Shown piece by piece: positions 48,016 through 59,430 of a stretch of 64,000 bases of DNA. The notes under the pieces are model-generated. The model worked only from the letters and a program-made list of their open reading frames with translations, was not told the DNA's origin and ran no database searches. Both the position numbers and the translations under genes were made by a program. The stretch is taken from positions 13,780,001-13,844,000 of the forward strand of contig CM065296.1 in NCBI GenBank assembly GCA_032871835.1, read 5' to 3'. The stretch is from Dipteronia dyeriana (taxonomy: Eukaryota; Streptophyta; Magnoliopsida; Sapindales; Sapindaceae). Every line of letters begins with the position of its first letter. Within the stretch, counting starts at the first letter, position 1.

Positions 48016-49968
48016 TGAACTCTTTTTTTTATCGTTACTAAATTGCGATTCAAAAAGATATTTATATGAAGTTCCTACGCAATGTGCTCTAAAGTTTTAT
48101 TGAAACTAGTAAAGCAGCAAGTAAGGGTATCGTCCATAGGGTCGTCGATAGTCTTATGTTTGTGTGATTATTGAAAGCAATGTAAATAAGAAAATGGCAA
48201 GGGTGAAAGTGGTGTGTGTGAAGTGTAGCATTTGAGTGTGTGCGTGTGAGAACAAGAGCAATGAAAATACATAAATAAAGAAAATAAAAGAGAACATAGA
48301 GGGGTGAGAATAATGATTAAAATGATAAATGTAATAGGTTGGAAAATAGATACATGAGGTACTTATGACCACTGCAACATTCGCCCCCACCTATAATAAC
48401 TAACTACAAAGACATTTCGAGCATGGGTTCAACCTAGCCTTAAGTACGACCTCTAGATATGGACTTGAGAGAGTCAATTAGTCTTTTATTGATACTCATC
48501 GAGGGTGTATCGAATGAGCAACTATTAAGGACTGCGTTTAAGCAAAAATATTAAAGAGATAAAAATAAGATCAACCACTGATTGCTACTTACCTGTCATG
48601 TGTGAGAAACTACGAAAGGAAGCATTATGAATAAAAAGGGATCCCCGACCACTACTTACCGATGGTATATCGTGAGAGCAATGACCTAGAGTTGCAACCC
48701 TCAATTGTTACTCACCGATGGTATATCATACAGGCAACACCCAAGGGTTGCATTAAGCGTGTAGGTGCAAGAACTGAAACGCACAAAGGCATGGCATTTG
48801 CACTTCTTGAATTTCACCAAAAAAACCAAAAGTACACAAATCAACCGCAACATGCATTTCGAATAATCCATCGACATATAAGCAATCATGGGATGCTTAA
48901 TTAATCTACTCCTAAATTACAATAATCTACTTCTAATCTCAATCTTGAACACATACGAATTTCTACCCTGCATGAACAAAAATGTAAAGATAAAAGCCAT
49001 CCTTGAACATGCATAAAGAAGGGTTGTCATGCCTACGTAATACAAGTCAAGTGTAAAATTATAAATCAACTGAATGGGACATAACTTGAACAAATCAAAT
49101 ACAAGTCAATCAAATAAAGGTAACTAGTGTTCAGTTTACATATTTCCCAATTGGCGATACACATTAAAGAATAAAATAAAAAAAAGAAGAGTAAAACGAG
49201 GAAACCCAATTGTCATCTCGAGTCTCCATCCTCCATTTAAGCTCCTCCTCATCATAGACAAGGAAAGATGCTCTTTCCTCTTGTATCTCCTCCAAAGGTG
49301 ACTGGGTGAAGCTAAAAGGTGGTGGTGGAGAGGCAATCCATGGAGGAAAACCTCTATAAATGCCTTTTAATGCTCCACTCTCTCTTGATTTGGTGAAAAA
49401 GATGAAGTGTTAAGAGGATTTGTTGTCTAGGTTATGTGGGTAGAAAGTTAATGGGTCTTGTGAATAAAATGGTGTATTTATAGGTTTAGGAGGTTAGAGC
49501 ATGATTTAGGCATGAAAGGACAACATTATCCCTCTAAAATGGCCCAAAAATCAGTCATTTGCTATGCTAGAGAGTGCAGTTCTCGGGTAGTGTACGAGTA
49601 AGACCCATGCAGTACTCGTACATTGTAACTAAAATGACCATAATTTCCTCTTTAAGCCATGGAATCACAATCCGTAAAATCGTCATCCGTAAAAATTACT
49701 GGAAACTACACTTTCAAGGCTTTCCAAATATATTTAATCTGAAATATGATTCAATTCTAGAAGAGAGATATGACCCTTTGAAGTTGGATGATCTATACAA
49801 GTTTTTTTTTCACATTTTTAGCCCTTTTGCCATCAAATCTCACTTTCACCTGAAAAGAAGGTGAATGTCTGATATGACAAGAATAATGCCATTAGACACC
49901 AAAATACACTTGAAAACAAGCTAAAGGATATGGAATTGCCACAATATGTAACAATTTTGAGCGTAATC

Positions 49969-50552
49969 ATGCATGCATGCACGCATTTTGCTTGTGTGCG
50001 TGCATTCTGTGAACGTGTATTCTATGTGTATCTGTGCATTATACGTGTGTACGTATGTTTTATGTGCCTGTGTGCTTGTGTGCGTAAGTGCATGCATGCA
50101 TTCTATGTGCGTACTTTCTTTCTACAAAAAAGTGTGTGCGTTCTACGTGAGTGAGTACGCGCGTTCTTACATACATGCGAGCATGCGTATGTTCAATGTG
50201 CAAACATGCGTGCTTGCACTTATACATGTGTTCTACATGGGTGTGTACATTCTAAGTGCATACATTCTGCACGCGTGCATTCTGCATGTGTGCGTTCTGT
50301 GTGTGTACGTTTTGTGTGCATGTGTTCTGCGTGCATGTGTGCATTCCACGTGCGTGCATGCATGAGTGCGTTTGCATGTTGTTGATTGTGCACAAGCATT
50401 CGCTTGTGTGCCTGCATTTGAGAGCATATGAGCATTCGCGTGCACGCGTGCGTGCGTGCATTCTATGTGTGGGTTCTACGTGCATGCATGTGTGCATTCT
50501 GTGAGCGTGAGTGCTTGCATGCTTTCACATGTGTTTGTGTGCGTGTGATCAC
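49969..50552. repeat. Second TG-rich minisatellite, unit 1
   Basis: Units such as GTGTGCGTGCATTCTG and TGCATTCTACGTG repeat with changes. Unlike the first array, it has a regular CATTCT or GTTCTA insert about every 15-20 bases. Counterparts are at 54484-55030 and 57407-57790. Confidence 0.88.
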
Positions 50553-51999
50553 GCTGTAAATGTTCACATTTAGCGCTCATTTTTCCTGTCTTTTGTGTTC
50601 GTTTTCGAGCATTTATGTATTTAATGTGTTTTAGCCATATGTAGGTAAATATCCATTAAAGAAGGTGTTTGTACCAAAAGGGAAGGAAACATGAAAATTC
50701 AGGTGCAATTATGTCCTTGTGGAGAATCAAGGGTCAAAATACAAACCTGGAGAATATATTGAACATTCGGTAATTAAAAGAGAAATCAGGGGACCTTATT
50801 GTAATTTACTATGCCACATCATTTTATGAAACAGTTCATTTAATGAAACAGTACCTTTCATGCTAAATGGGTTTGGTCTTATTAAACGCAACACAGATCA
50901 TGTCTTTGTCCACCAAGAAGAAAGCCTACTTAGGCCCACTCTATGCACCCCAGCCCAATGCTTAGTATGCCCCAACATATTATCATCTTCAACTACTCGG
51001 ATGACGACTCGTGTGCCCGATCTATCTGCAGCTGGACCCGGCTAAGACTCGACTTCAATCCGACTTCATTAGCTCTTTTCCAGCCAGGTTTTCGATGGAT
51101 TTCCACCCAGATCGACGGTGCACTTCCGTCCAATCACGCTGCATACATTTGTAGCCTCACGTGCGTATTTTTTTTAAGTCTCCAAGTCTCCAAAACCTCT
51201 ATGGCCACCCAAGCTTCAAAACTTGCCTCCACACCTATATGCCCGCGAACCAGAAGAGAAGAAGCCGCTAGGAACACTCCATGACTTCCTTCCGTGGGTT
51301 CATTCACGAGGAGCAAAAGGTATGTAATCACTGATGTTTCCCATAGCTATATTCCAACGGAGCAGAAGGTATGGATCTCTCTTGAACTCTGAGCTCAGCT
51401 TTCCGCCAGTTTATTCTTGCTGCATGAAGTCGCCAGATCTCATGGGCATGTGGGTGACTTCTTTCCTATGGCTTCCTTTCCGTGGACCACAAGCTTTGGT
51501 CTCGTTGCACTCTCTCTAACTTCATTCCCGCAGGACAGGGAGTATGAACTCGCCTGTGTTGCCCTTACGTTTTTCGTGGCTTTGTCAGCTAGTAAGACCC
51601 GTGAACCAGGGAGTATGAACTCGCCTGTACGCTGTTTTTCCTCTTTTTGCTACTTTGGACCAAAATAACCTTGAAGGTTTGAGAACACCTGAAAACAACT
51701 ATTTACAACATTAAACACCTAAAATTATCAGAAAACGGTTACAAAAGCCTATTAAATGAAGCTTTAATTGTGAACATTTGGAGCATGATAAAAAACATTG
51801 GATGATTCCTTAACACTTTGTATCTTCAAATTGAATACTCTATAAGTCTTAATATTTAGAGCATAGCCAATAAATTTTCCTCATCACGCTTAATATCAAA
51901 CTTGCCAAGTTGATCATGGTTATTAAGAATGTAACATTTGCTTCAAAAAGAGTGAAAATAGTTAACATTTAGTTTTCTACCCTTCCATAATAAATAGCA

Positions 52000-52215
52000 A
52001 GTCGTGTTGACAGCTTCGGCCCAAAATTTCCTAGGGACATTGTTACTAAGCAACATCACAGGGGTTATCTCAGGGAGGACCATATTTTTCCTTCTAACAA
52101 CTCCATTTGGTTGAGGTATTCTAGATGCCAAGAACTCATGAGAAATACCTAAGATATTGCAATAGCTTTCAAAACAAGCATTTTTTAACTCATGAGAAAT
52201 ACCTAAGCTATTGCA
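52000..52215 (-). pseudogene. copia integrase fragment, unit 1
   Basis: The minus strand reads PQPNGVVRRKNMVLPE, then FWAEAVNTTCY, the segment after the integrase catalytic Glu in copia elements (usual P.QNGVVERKNR and FWAEAV). A deletion of about 48 bp relative to units 2 and 3 removes the sequence after CYL. It covers roughly 70 codons of an about 1300-residue polyprotein and is non-functional. Confidence 0.85.
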
Positions 52216-54483
52216 ATAGCTTTTGCATGTGTCTGTCCATGTTTTAGTGTGTCTGTGCATACGTGCGTACGTGCGTGCATGTGTGCATGCTTGCGTGCAT
52301 CCATGTATTTGTGCTTCCATGCGTGCGTGCATCCGTTTGTTCTTCCATGCGTGCAAATGTACGTCCGTCGACGCATGCATGCTTGGTTGGGGGCGTGCAT
52401 GCGTCCGTGCTTCCATGGGTGTGTCATGCATGCATCTGTCCGTGCATTCATGTGTGCATGTGTTCGTACTTACACTCGTGCATGCATGCGTTCTGCGCCT
52501 GCGTGCGTGCATGTATGTTTGCACTCGCGTGTTGAACTCTTTTTTTTTTATCGTTACTAAATTGCGATTCAAAAAGATATTTATACGAAGTTCCTACGCA
52601 ATGTGCTGTAAAGTTTTATCGACACTAGTAAAGCAGAAAGCAAGGGTATCATCCACAGGGTCGTCGATCATCTCATGTTTTTGTGATTATTGAAAGCAAT
52701 GTAATTAAGAAACTGGTAAGGGTGAGAGTGGTGTGTGTTGTGTAGCATTTGAGTGTGTACGTGTGAGAACAAGAGCAATGAAAATACATAAATAAAGAAA
52801 ATAAAAGAGAACATAGAGGGGTGAGAATAATGATTAAAATGATAAATGTAATAGGGTGGAAAATGGATACATGAGGTACTTATGACCACTGCAACATTCG
52901 CCCCCACCTATAATAACTAACTACAAAGACATTTCGAGCATGGGTTCAACCTAGCCTTAAGTACGACCTCTAGATATGGACTTGAGAGAGTCAATTAGTC
53001 TTTTATTGATACTCATCGAGGGTGTATCGAATGAGCAACTACTAAGGACTGCATTTAAGCAAAAATATTAAAGAGATAAAAATAAGATAAACCATTGATT
53101 GCTACTTACCTGTCATGTGTGAGAAACTACGAAAGGAAGCATTATGAATAAAAAGGGATCCCCGACCACTACTTACCGATGGTATATCGTGCGAGCAATG
53201 ACCTAGAGTTGCAACCCTCAATTGTTACTCACGGATGGTATATCATACAGGCAACACCCAAGGGTTGCATTAAGCGTGTAGGTGCAAGAACTGAAACGCA
53301 CAAAGGCATGGCATTTGCACTTCTTGAATTTCACCAAAAAAACCAAAAGTACACAAATCAACCGCAACATGCATTTCGAATAATCCATCGACATATAAGC
53401 AATCATGGGATGCTTAATTAATCTACTCCTAAATTACAATAATCTACTTCTAATCTCAATCTTGAACACATACGAATTTCTACCCTGCATGAACAAAAAT
53501 GTAAAGATAAAAGCCATCCTTGAACATGCATAAAGAAGGGTTGTCATGCCTACGTAATACAAGTCAAGTGTAAAATTATAAATCAACTGAATGGGACATA
53601 ACTTGAACAAATCAAATACAAGTCAATCAAATAAAGGTAACTAGTGTTCAGTTTACATATTTCCCAATTGGCGATACACATTAAAGAATAAAATAAAAAA
53701 AAGAAGAGTAAAACGAGGAAACCCAATTGTCATCTCGAGTCTCCATCCTCCATTTAAGCTCCTCCTCATCATAGACAAGGAAAGATGCTCTTTCCTCTTG
53801 TATCTCCTCCAAAGGTGACTGGGTGAAGCTAAAAGGTGGTGGTGGAGAGGCAATCCATGGAGGAAAACCTCTATAAATGCCTTTTAATGCTCCACTCTCT
53901 CTTGATTTGGTGAAGAAGATGAAGTGTTAAGAGGATTTGTTGTCTAGGTTATATGGGTAGAGAGTTAATGGGTCTTGTGAATAAAATGGTGTATTTGTAG
54001 GTTTAGGAGGTTAGAGCATGATTTAGGCTTGAAAGGACAACATTATCCCTCTAAAATGGCCCAAATATCAATCATTTGCTATGTTGGAGAGTGCAGTTCG
54101 TGGGTAGTGTACGAGTAAGACTCACACAGTACCCGTGCACCGTAACTAAAATGGCCTTACTTTCCTCTTAACGACATGGAATCACAATCCGTAAAATCAT
54201 AATCCGTAAAATCGTTGGAGACTACGATTTTAGGGATTTCCGAATATATATAATATGAAACATGGTTCAATTTGAGAAGAGAGAAATGACCTTTTGATGT
54301 TGGATGATCTACACACGTTTTTTTTTTCACAATTTCAGTCCTTTTGCCACCAAATCTCACTTTTACCTGAAAAGACGTTGAATGATTGAAATGACAAGAA
54401 TAATGCCAATAGACACCAAAATACACTTGAAAACAAGCGAAAGGATATGGAATTGCCACAATATGTAACAATTTCTAGCGTAA

Positions 54484-55030
54484 TCATGCATGTGTGCGTG
54501 CATTTTGCTTGTGTGCGTGCATACTGTGAGCTTGTGTTCTATGTGTGTGTGTGCATTCTGCGTGTGTATGTTTGTTTTATGTGTTTGTGTGCTTGTGTGC
54601 GTAAGTGCATGCATGCATTCTGCGTGCGTACTTGCTTTCTACGAAAAAGTGTGTGCGTTCTACTTGCATGCGTACGTTCAATGTGCAAAAGTGCGTGCTT
54701 GCACTCATGCGTGTGTTCTACATGGGTGTGTACATTCTGCGTGAGTACATTTTGAGTGCGTACATTTTGCGTGTGTGCATTTTACGTGTGTTTTGTGTGC
54801 ATGTGTTCTGTGTGCATGTGTGCAGTCCACTTGCGTGCATGCATGAGTGCGTTCACATGTGGTTGCTTGTGCACAAGCATTCGCTTGCGTTTGAGAGCAT
54901 ATGAGCATTCGCGTGCACCCGTGCGTGCATGCATTCTATATGTGTGGGTTCTACATATATGCATGTATGCATTCTGCGAGCGTGAGTGCTTGCATGCTTT
55001 TACGTGTGTTTGTGTGCGTGTGATCGCACT
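54484..55030. repeat. Second TG-rich minisatellite, unit 2
   Basis: The composition and CATTCTG/GTTCTA phrasing match unit 1, with internal losses, for example of the stretch between AAAAAGTGTGTGCG and TGCAAAAGTGCG. Confidence 0.88.
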
Positions 55031-56379
55031 GTAAATGTTCACATTTAGCTTTTCTTTTTCCTGTCTTTTGTGTTCGTTTTCGAGCATTTATGTATTTAAT
55101 ATGTGTTTTAGCCATTAAAGAAGGTGTTTGTACCAAAAGTGAAGGAAATATGAAAATTCAGGTGCAATTATGTCCTTGTGGAGAATCAAGGGTCAAAATA
55201 CAAACCTCAAGAATATATTGAACATTCGGTAATTAAAAGAGAAATCAGGGGACCTTATTGTAATTTGCTATGCCATGTCATTTTATGAAACAGTGCATTT
55301 AATGAAACAATACCTTTCATGCTAAATGGGTTTGGTCTTGCTAAACGCACCACAGATCATGTCTTTATGCACCAAGAAGAAAGCATACTTAGGCCCATTC
55401 TATGCACCCCGACCCAACACTTATTGCATCCCGACACATTATCATCTTCAACTACCCGAATGACGACTTGTGTGCCCGATCTGTCTGCAGCTGGACACGG
55501 CTAAGACTCGACTTCAATCCGACTTCATTAGCTCTTTTTCGACCAATTTTTCGATGGATTTCCACCCATATCGACGGTGCACTTCCACCAATCATGCTGC
55601 ACACATTTCAAGCCTTACATGCGCATGTTTTTTAAGTCTCTAAGTCTCCAAAACCTTCATAGCCACCCTAGCTTCAAAAATTGCCTCCAAACCCATATGC
55701 CCTCGAACTAGAAGAGAAAAAGCCGCTGGGAACACTCCGTGACTTCCTTCCGTGGGTTCATTCATGAGGAGCAAAAGGTATGTAATCGCTGACGTTTCCC
55801 ATGGTTATATTCCAAAGGAGAAAAAGGTAAGGATCTCGTTTGAACTCTGATCTTGGCTTTCCGCCAGTTTATTCTCACTGCATGAAGTCGCCAGATCTCA
55901 TGGGCTTATGGATGACTTCTTTCCTATGGCTTCCTTTCCGCGGACCACAAGCTTTGGTCTTGTTGCACTCTCTGTAGCTTTATTCCCGCGGGACAGGGAG
56001 TATGAACTCGCATGTGCTCTGTTTTGCCACTTTTTGCTACTTTGGACCAAAATGACCTTGAAGGTCTCAAAACACCTGAAAATAACTATTCACAACATTA
56101 AACACATAAAATTTTCAGAAAACGGTTACAAAAGCGAAGTAAATGAAGCTTTAATTGTGAACATTTGGAGCGCGATAAAAAACATTGGATGATTCCTTAA
56201 CACTTTGTATCTTCAAACTAAATACTCTATAAGCCTTACTATTTAGAGCATAGCCAATAAAAATTTCCTCATCATGCTTAATATCAAACTTGCCAAGTTG
56301 ATCATGGTAATTAAGAATGTAACATTCACTTTAAAAAGAGTGAAAATAGTTAACATTTAGTTTTCTACCCTTCCACAAT

Positions 56380-56656
56380 TCATAGGAGGTTTGCTTGTAC
56401 CGACCTTAGAAAGACTCTATTTCCTAAATAGCAAGCCGTGTTGACAGTTTCGACCCAAAATTTCCTAGGGACATTGTTAATAAGCAACATCACACGGGTT
56501 ATCTCATGAAGGACCATATTTTTCCTCTCAATAACTCCATTTCGTTGAGGTATTCTAGAAGCCAAGAACTCATGAGAAATACCTAAGCTATTGCAATAGC
56601 TTTCAAAGCAAGCATTTTTGAACTGATGAGAAATACCTAAGCTATTGCAATAGCTT
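56380..56656 (-). pseudogene. copia integrase fragment, unit 2
   Basis: The minus strand reads SYCNSLGISHEFLASRIPQ, then NGVIERKNMVLHE and FWVETVNTACYL, ending with NRVFLRSV. It is the same fragment as in unit 1, with the 48-bp piece retained. On its upstream side it is partly duplicated (about 54 bp) just before the TG array of unit 3. Confidence 0.85.
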
Positions 56657-57406
56657 TCGTATGTGTCCATCCACACTTTAGTGTATCCGTGCTTGCGTGC
56701 GTACATGCGTGCGTGCATCCATGTATCTGTGCTTCCATGCGTGCGTCCATGTGTGCATGTGTGCATGTGTGCATCCATTCGTTCTTCCATACGTGCAAAT
56801 GTACATCCGTCAATGCGTGCGTGCGTACTTGGTTAGGGCCGTGCGTACGTCTGTGCTTCCATGCGTGTGTCGTGCACGCATCTGTCCGTGCATTCATGCG
56901 TGCATGCGTTTGTGCGTACACTCTTGCATGCGTGCGTCCTGCACGCCTGCGTGCGTGCATGTATGTTTGCACTTGTGTGTTGAACTCCTTTTTTTATCGT
57001 TACTAAATTGCGATTCAAAAAGATATTTATATGAAGTTCCTACGCAATGTGCTCTAAAGTTTTATCAAACTAGTAAAGCAGAAAGCAAGGGTATCGTCCA
57101 CAGGGTAGTCGATCGTCTCATGTTTTTGTGATTATTGAAAGCAATGTAAATAAGAAAATGGCAAGGGTAAGAGTGGTGTGTGTGAAGTGTAGCGTTTGAG
57201 TGTGTACGTGTGAGAACAAGAGCAATGAAAATACATAAATAAAGAAAATAAAAGAGAACATAAAGGGGTGAGAATAATGACGAAAATGATAAATGTAATA
57301 GGGTGGATAGAAGAGATGCAAGAAAATGGATACACGAGGTACTTATGACCACTACAACAATCGCCCCACCTATAATAACTAAGTGCAAAGACATTTTGAG
57401 CATGGG

Positions 57407-57790
57407 TACGTGCGTACGTGCGTTCTTACATGCCTGCGAGCATGCATACTTTCAATGTGCAAACATGCGTGCTTGCACTCATGTGTGTGTTCTATACGGG
57501 TGTGTGCATTCTGCGTGAGTGCATTTTGCGTGCGTGCATTTTGTGTGCAAGTTTTCTGCGTTCATGTGTGCATTCTACGTGTGTGCATGCATGAGTGCGT
57601 CCGTATGTGGTTGCTTGTGCACAAGCATTCACTTGCTTGCGTGCGTTTGAGAGCATATGAACATTTGCCTGCATGCGTGGGTGCGTGCATTCTATATGTG
57701 TGGGTTATACCTGCATGCCTGTGTGCATTCTGCGAGTGTGAGTGCTTGCATGCTTTCACGTGTGTTTGTGTGCGTGTGATCGCACTGTAA
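57407..57790. repeat. Second TG-rich minisatellite, unit 3
   Basis: It begins at the deletion joint with TACGTGCGTACGTGCG and continues with the CATTCTGCGTG phrasing of units 1 and 2, shortened at its left side. Confidence 0.85.
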
Positions 57791-59181
57791 ATGTTCACAT
57801 TTAGCCCTCTTTTTTCCTATCTTTTGTGTTCATTTTCGAGCATTTATGTATTTAATATGTGTTTTAACCATATGTAGGTAAATATCCATTAAAGAAGGTG
57901 TTTGTACCAAAAATTAAGGAAATATGAAAATTCAGGTGCAATTATGTCCTTGTGGTGAATCAAGGAACAAAATAGAAACCTGGAGAATATATTGAACATT
58001 CGGTAATTAAAAGAGAAATCAGATGACCTTATTGTAATTTGCTATGCCACGTCATTTTATGAAACAATGCATTTAATGAAACAGTACCTTTCATGCAAAA
58101 TGGGTTTGGTCTTGCTAAACGTACCACTCTATGCACCCCGGCCCAATGCTTAATGCGCTCCGACACATTGTCTTCTTCAACTACCCAGATGATGACTCGT
58201 GTGCCCGATCTGTCTGCAGCTGGACCCGACTAAGACTCGACTTCAATCCAACTTCATTAGCTCATTTATGGCCAGTTTTCTGATGGATTTCCACCTAGAT
58301 CGACGATGCACTTCCGTCCAATCACGCTGTACACATTTCTAGCCTCCTATGCGTATGTTTTTAAGTTTCTAAGTCTCTAAGACCTCCATGGCCACCAAAA
58401 CTTCAAAACTTGCCTCCACACCCATATGCCTGCGAATTAGAATAAAATATGCCACTGGGAACACTCCGTGACTTCCTTCTGCGGGTTCATTCACGAGGAG
58501 CAAAAGGTATGTAATCGCTTACTTTTCTTATGGCTATATTCCAACGGAGCAGAAGTTATGGATTTCGCTTGAACTCTGAGCTTGGCCTTCCGCCAGTTTA
58601 TTCTCGCTGCATGAAGTCGTCAGATCTCATGGGCTTGTGGGTGACTTCTTTCCTACGGCTTACTTTCCGCGGACCACAAGCTCTGGTCTCGTTGCACTCT
58701 CCGTGGCTTCATTCCCCCGGGACAGTGAGTATGAACTCACCCGTGTTGCCTTTACGTTTCTCGTGGCTTTATCAACTGGTAAGACCCGCGATCCAGGGAG
58801 TTTGAACTCGCTTGTGCTCTGTTTTGCCTATTTTTGCCACTTTGGACTAAAATGACCTTAAAGGTCTCAGAAAACCTGAAAACAACTATTTACAACATTA
58901 AAAACATCTAAAATTATTAGAAAATGGTTACAAAAGCCAGGTAAATGAAGCTTTAATTGTGAACATTTGGAGCATGATTAAAAACATTGAATGATTCCTT
59001 AACACTTTGTATCTTCAAATTGAATACTCTATAAGCCTTACTATTTAGAGTATAGCCAATACAAATTTCCACATCACGCTTAATATCAAACATGCCAAGT
59101 TGATCACGGTCATTAAGAATGTAACATTTGCTTCAAAAAGAGTGAAAATAGTTAACATTTAGTTTTCTACCCTTCTATAAT

Positions 59182-59430
59182 TCATAGGAGGTTTGCCTGT
59201 ACAGACCTTAGAAAAACTCTATTTTCTAAATAACAAGTCGTGTTGACAGCTTCGGTCCAAAATTTCCTAGGGACATTGTTACTAAGAAACATTACACGAG
59301 TTATCTCATGGAGGACCATATTTTTCCTCTCAACAACTCCATTTTGTTGAGGTATTTTAGGAGCCAAGAACTCATGAGAAATACATAAGCTATTGCAATA
59401 GCTTTCAAAGCAAGCATTTTTGAATTCTCT
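59182..59430 (-). pseudogene. copia integrase fragment, unit 3 (best preserved)
   Basis: The minus strand is open from about 59430 to 59182 and reads FKNACFESYCNS, ISHEFLAPKIPQQNGVVERKN and FWTEAVNTTCYLENRVFLR. Here the sequence upstream of the fragment is not replaced by a TG array but continues into ordinary retroelement-like DNA, so this copy shows the ancestral junction. Confidence 0.87.

Larger units (their letters stand above)
47706..52224. repeat. Macrosatellite unit 1 (about 4.5 kb)
   Basis: It begins with the last 300 bases of the large TG array, then TTGAACTC, a T-run and ATCGTTACTAAATTGCG. Non-coding sequence follows, then a second TG minisatellite (49969-50552), more non-coding sequence, and an integrase fragment. 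The anchor GAACTC at 48017 recurs at 52534, giving a 4517-bp period. From about 48240 to 49560 it is nearly identical to unit 2. The open frames common to units 1 and 2 (for example 48662-48904) have no recognisable domain. Confidence 0.88.
52225..56656. repeat. Macrosatellite unit 2 (about 4.4 kb)
   Basis: Order as in unit 1: short TG array (52225-52532), TTGAACTC anchor at 52531, common non-coding block, second minisatellite (54484-55030), common block, integrase fragment (56380-56656). Between 52770 and 54080 it differs from unit 1 by only scattered bases; the second minisatellite and its right side differ more. Confidence 0.88.
56657..59430. repeat. Macrosatellite unit 3 (2.8 kb, internally deleted)
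   Basis: Short TG array (56657-56980), anchor GAACTC at 56982, then a common block that stops at GAGCATGGG near 57408 and jumps into the second minisatellite (57407-57790). Compared with unit 1, about 1.7 kb (roughly 48430-50150) is missing. The remainder, including the integrase fragment, matches. Confidence 0.85.

Noticed and set aside
44699..48103. Many long open frames on both strands rich in Cys/Val/Arg/Ala or His/Ala/Arg/Thr
   Set aside because: They arise because TGCG/TGCA tetramers rarely form stops in any frame. They overlap one another on both strands and show no domain.
48662..48904. Open frame of 80 codons repeated with one change at 53179-53421
   Set aside because: Conservation is explained by recent duplication of the whole unit. 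There is no upstream or domain evidence for a gene.
49930..57798. Similar open frames in the second TG minisatellites
   Set aside because: Same low-complexity cause; the frames differ between the three repeat copies and are not conserved as proteins.
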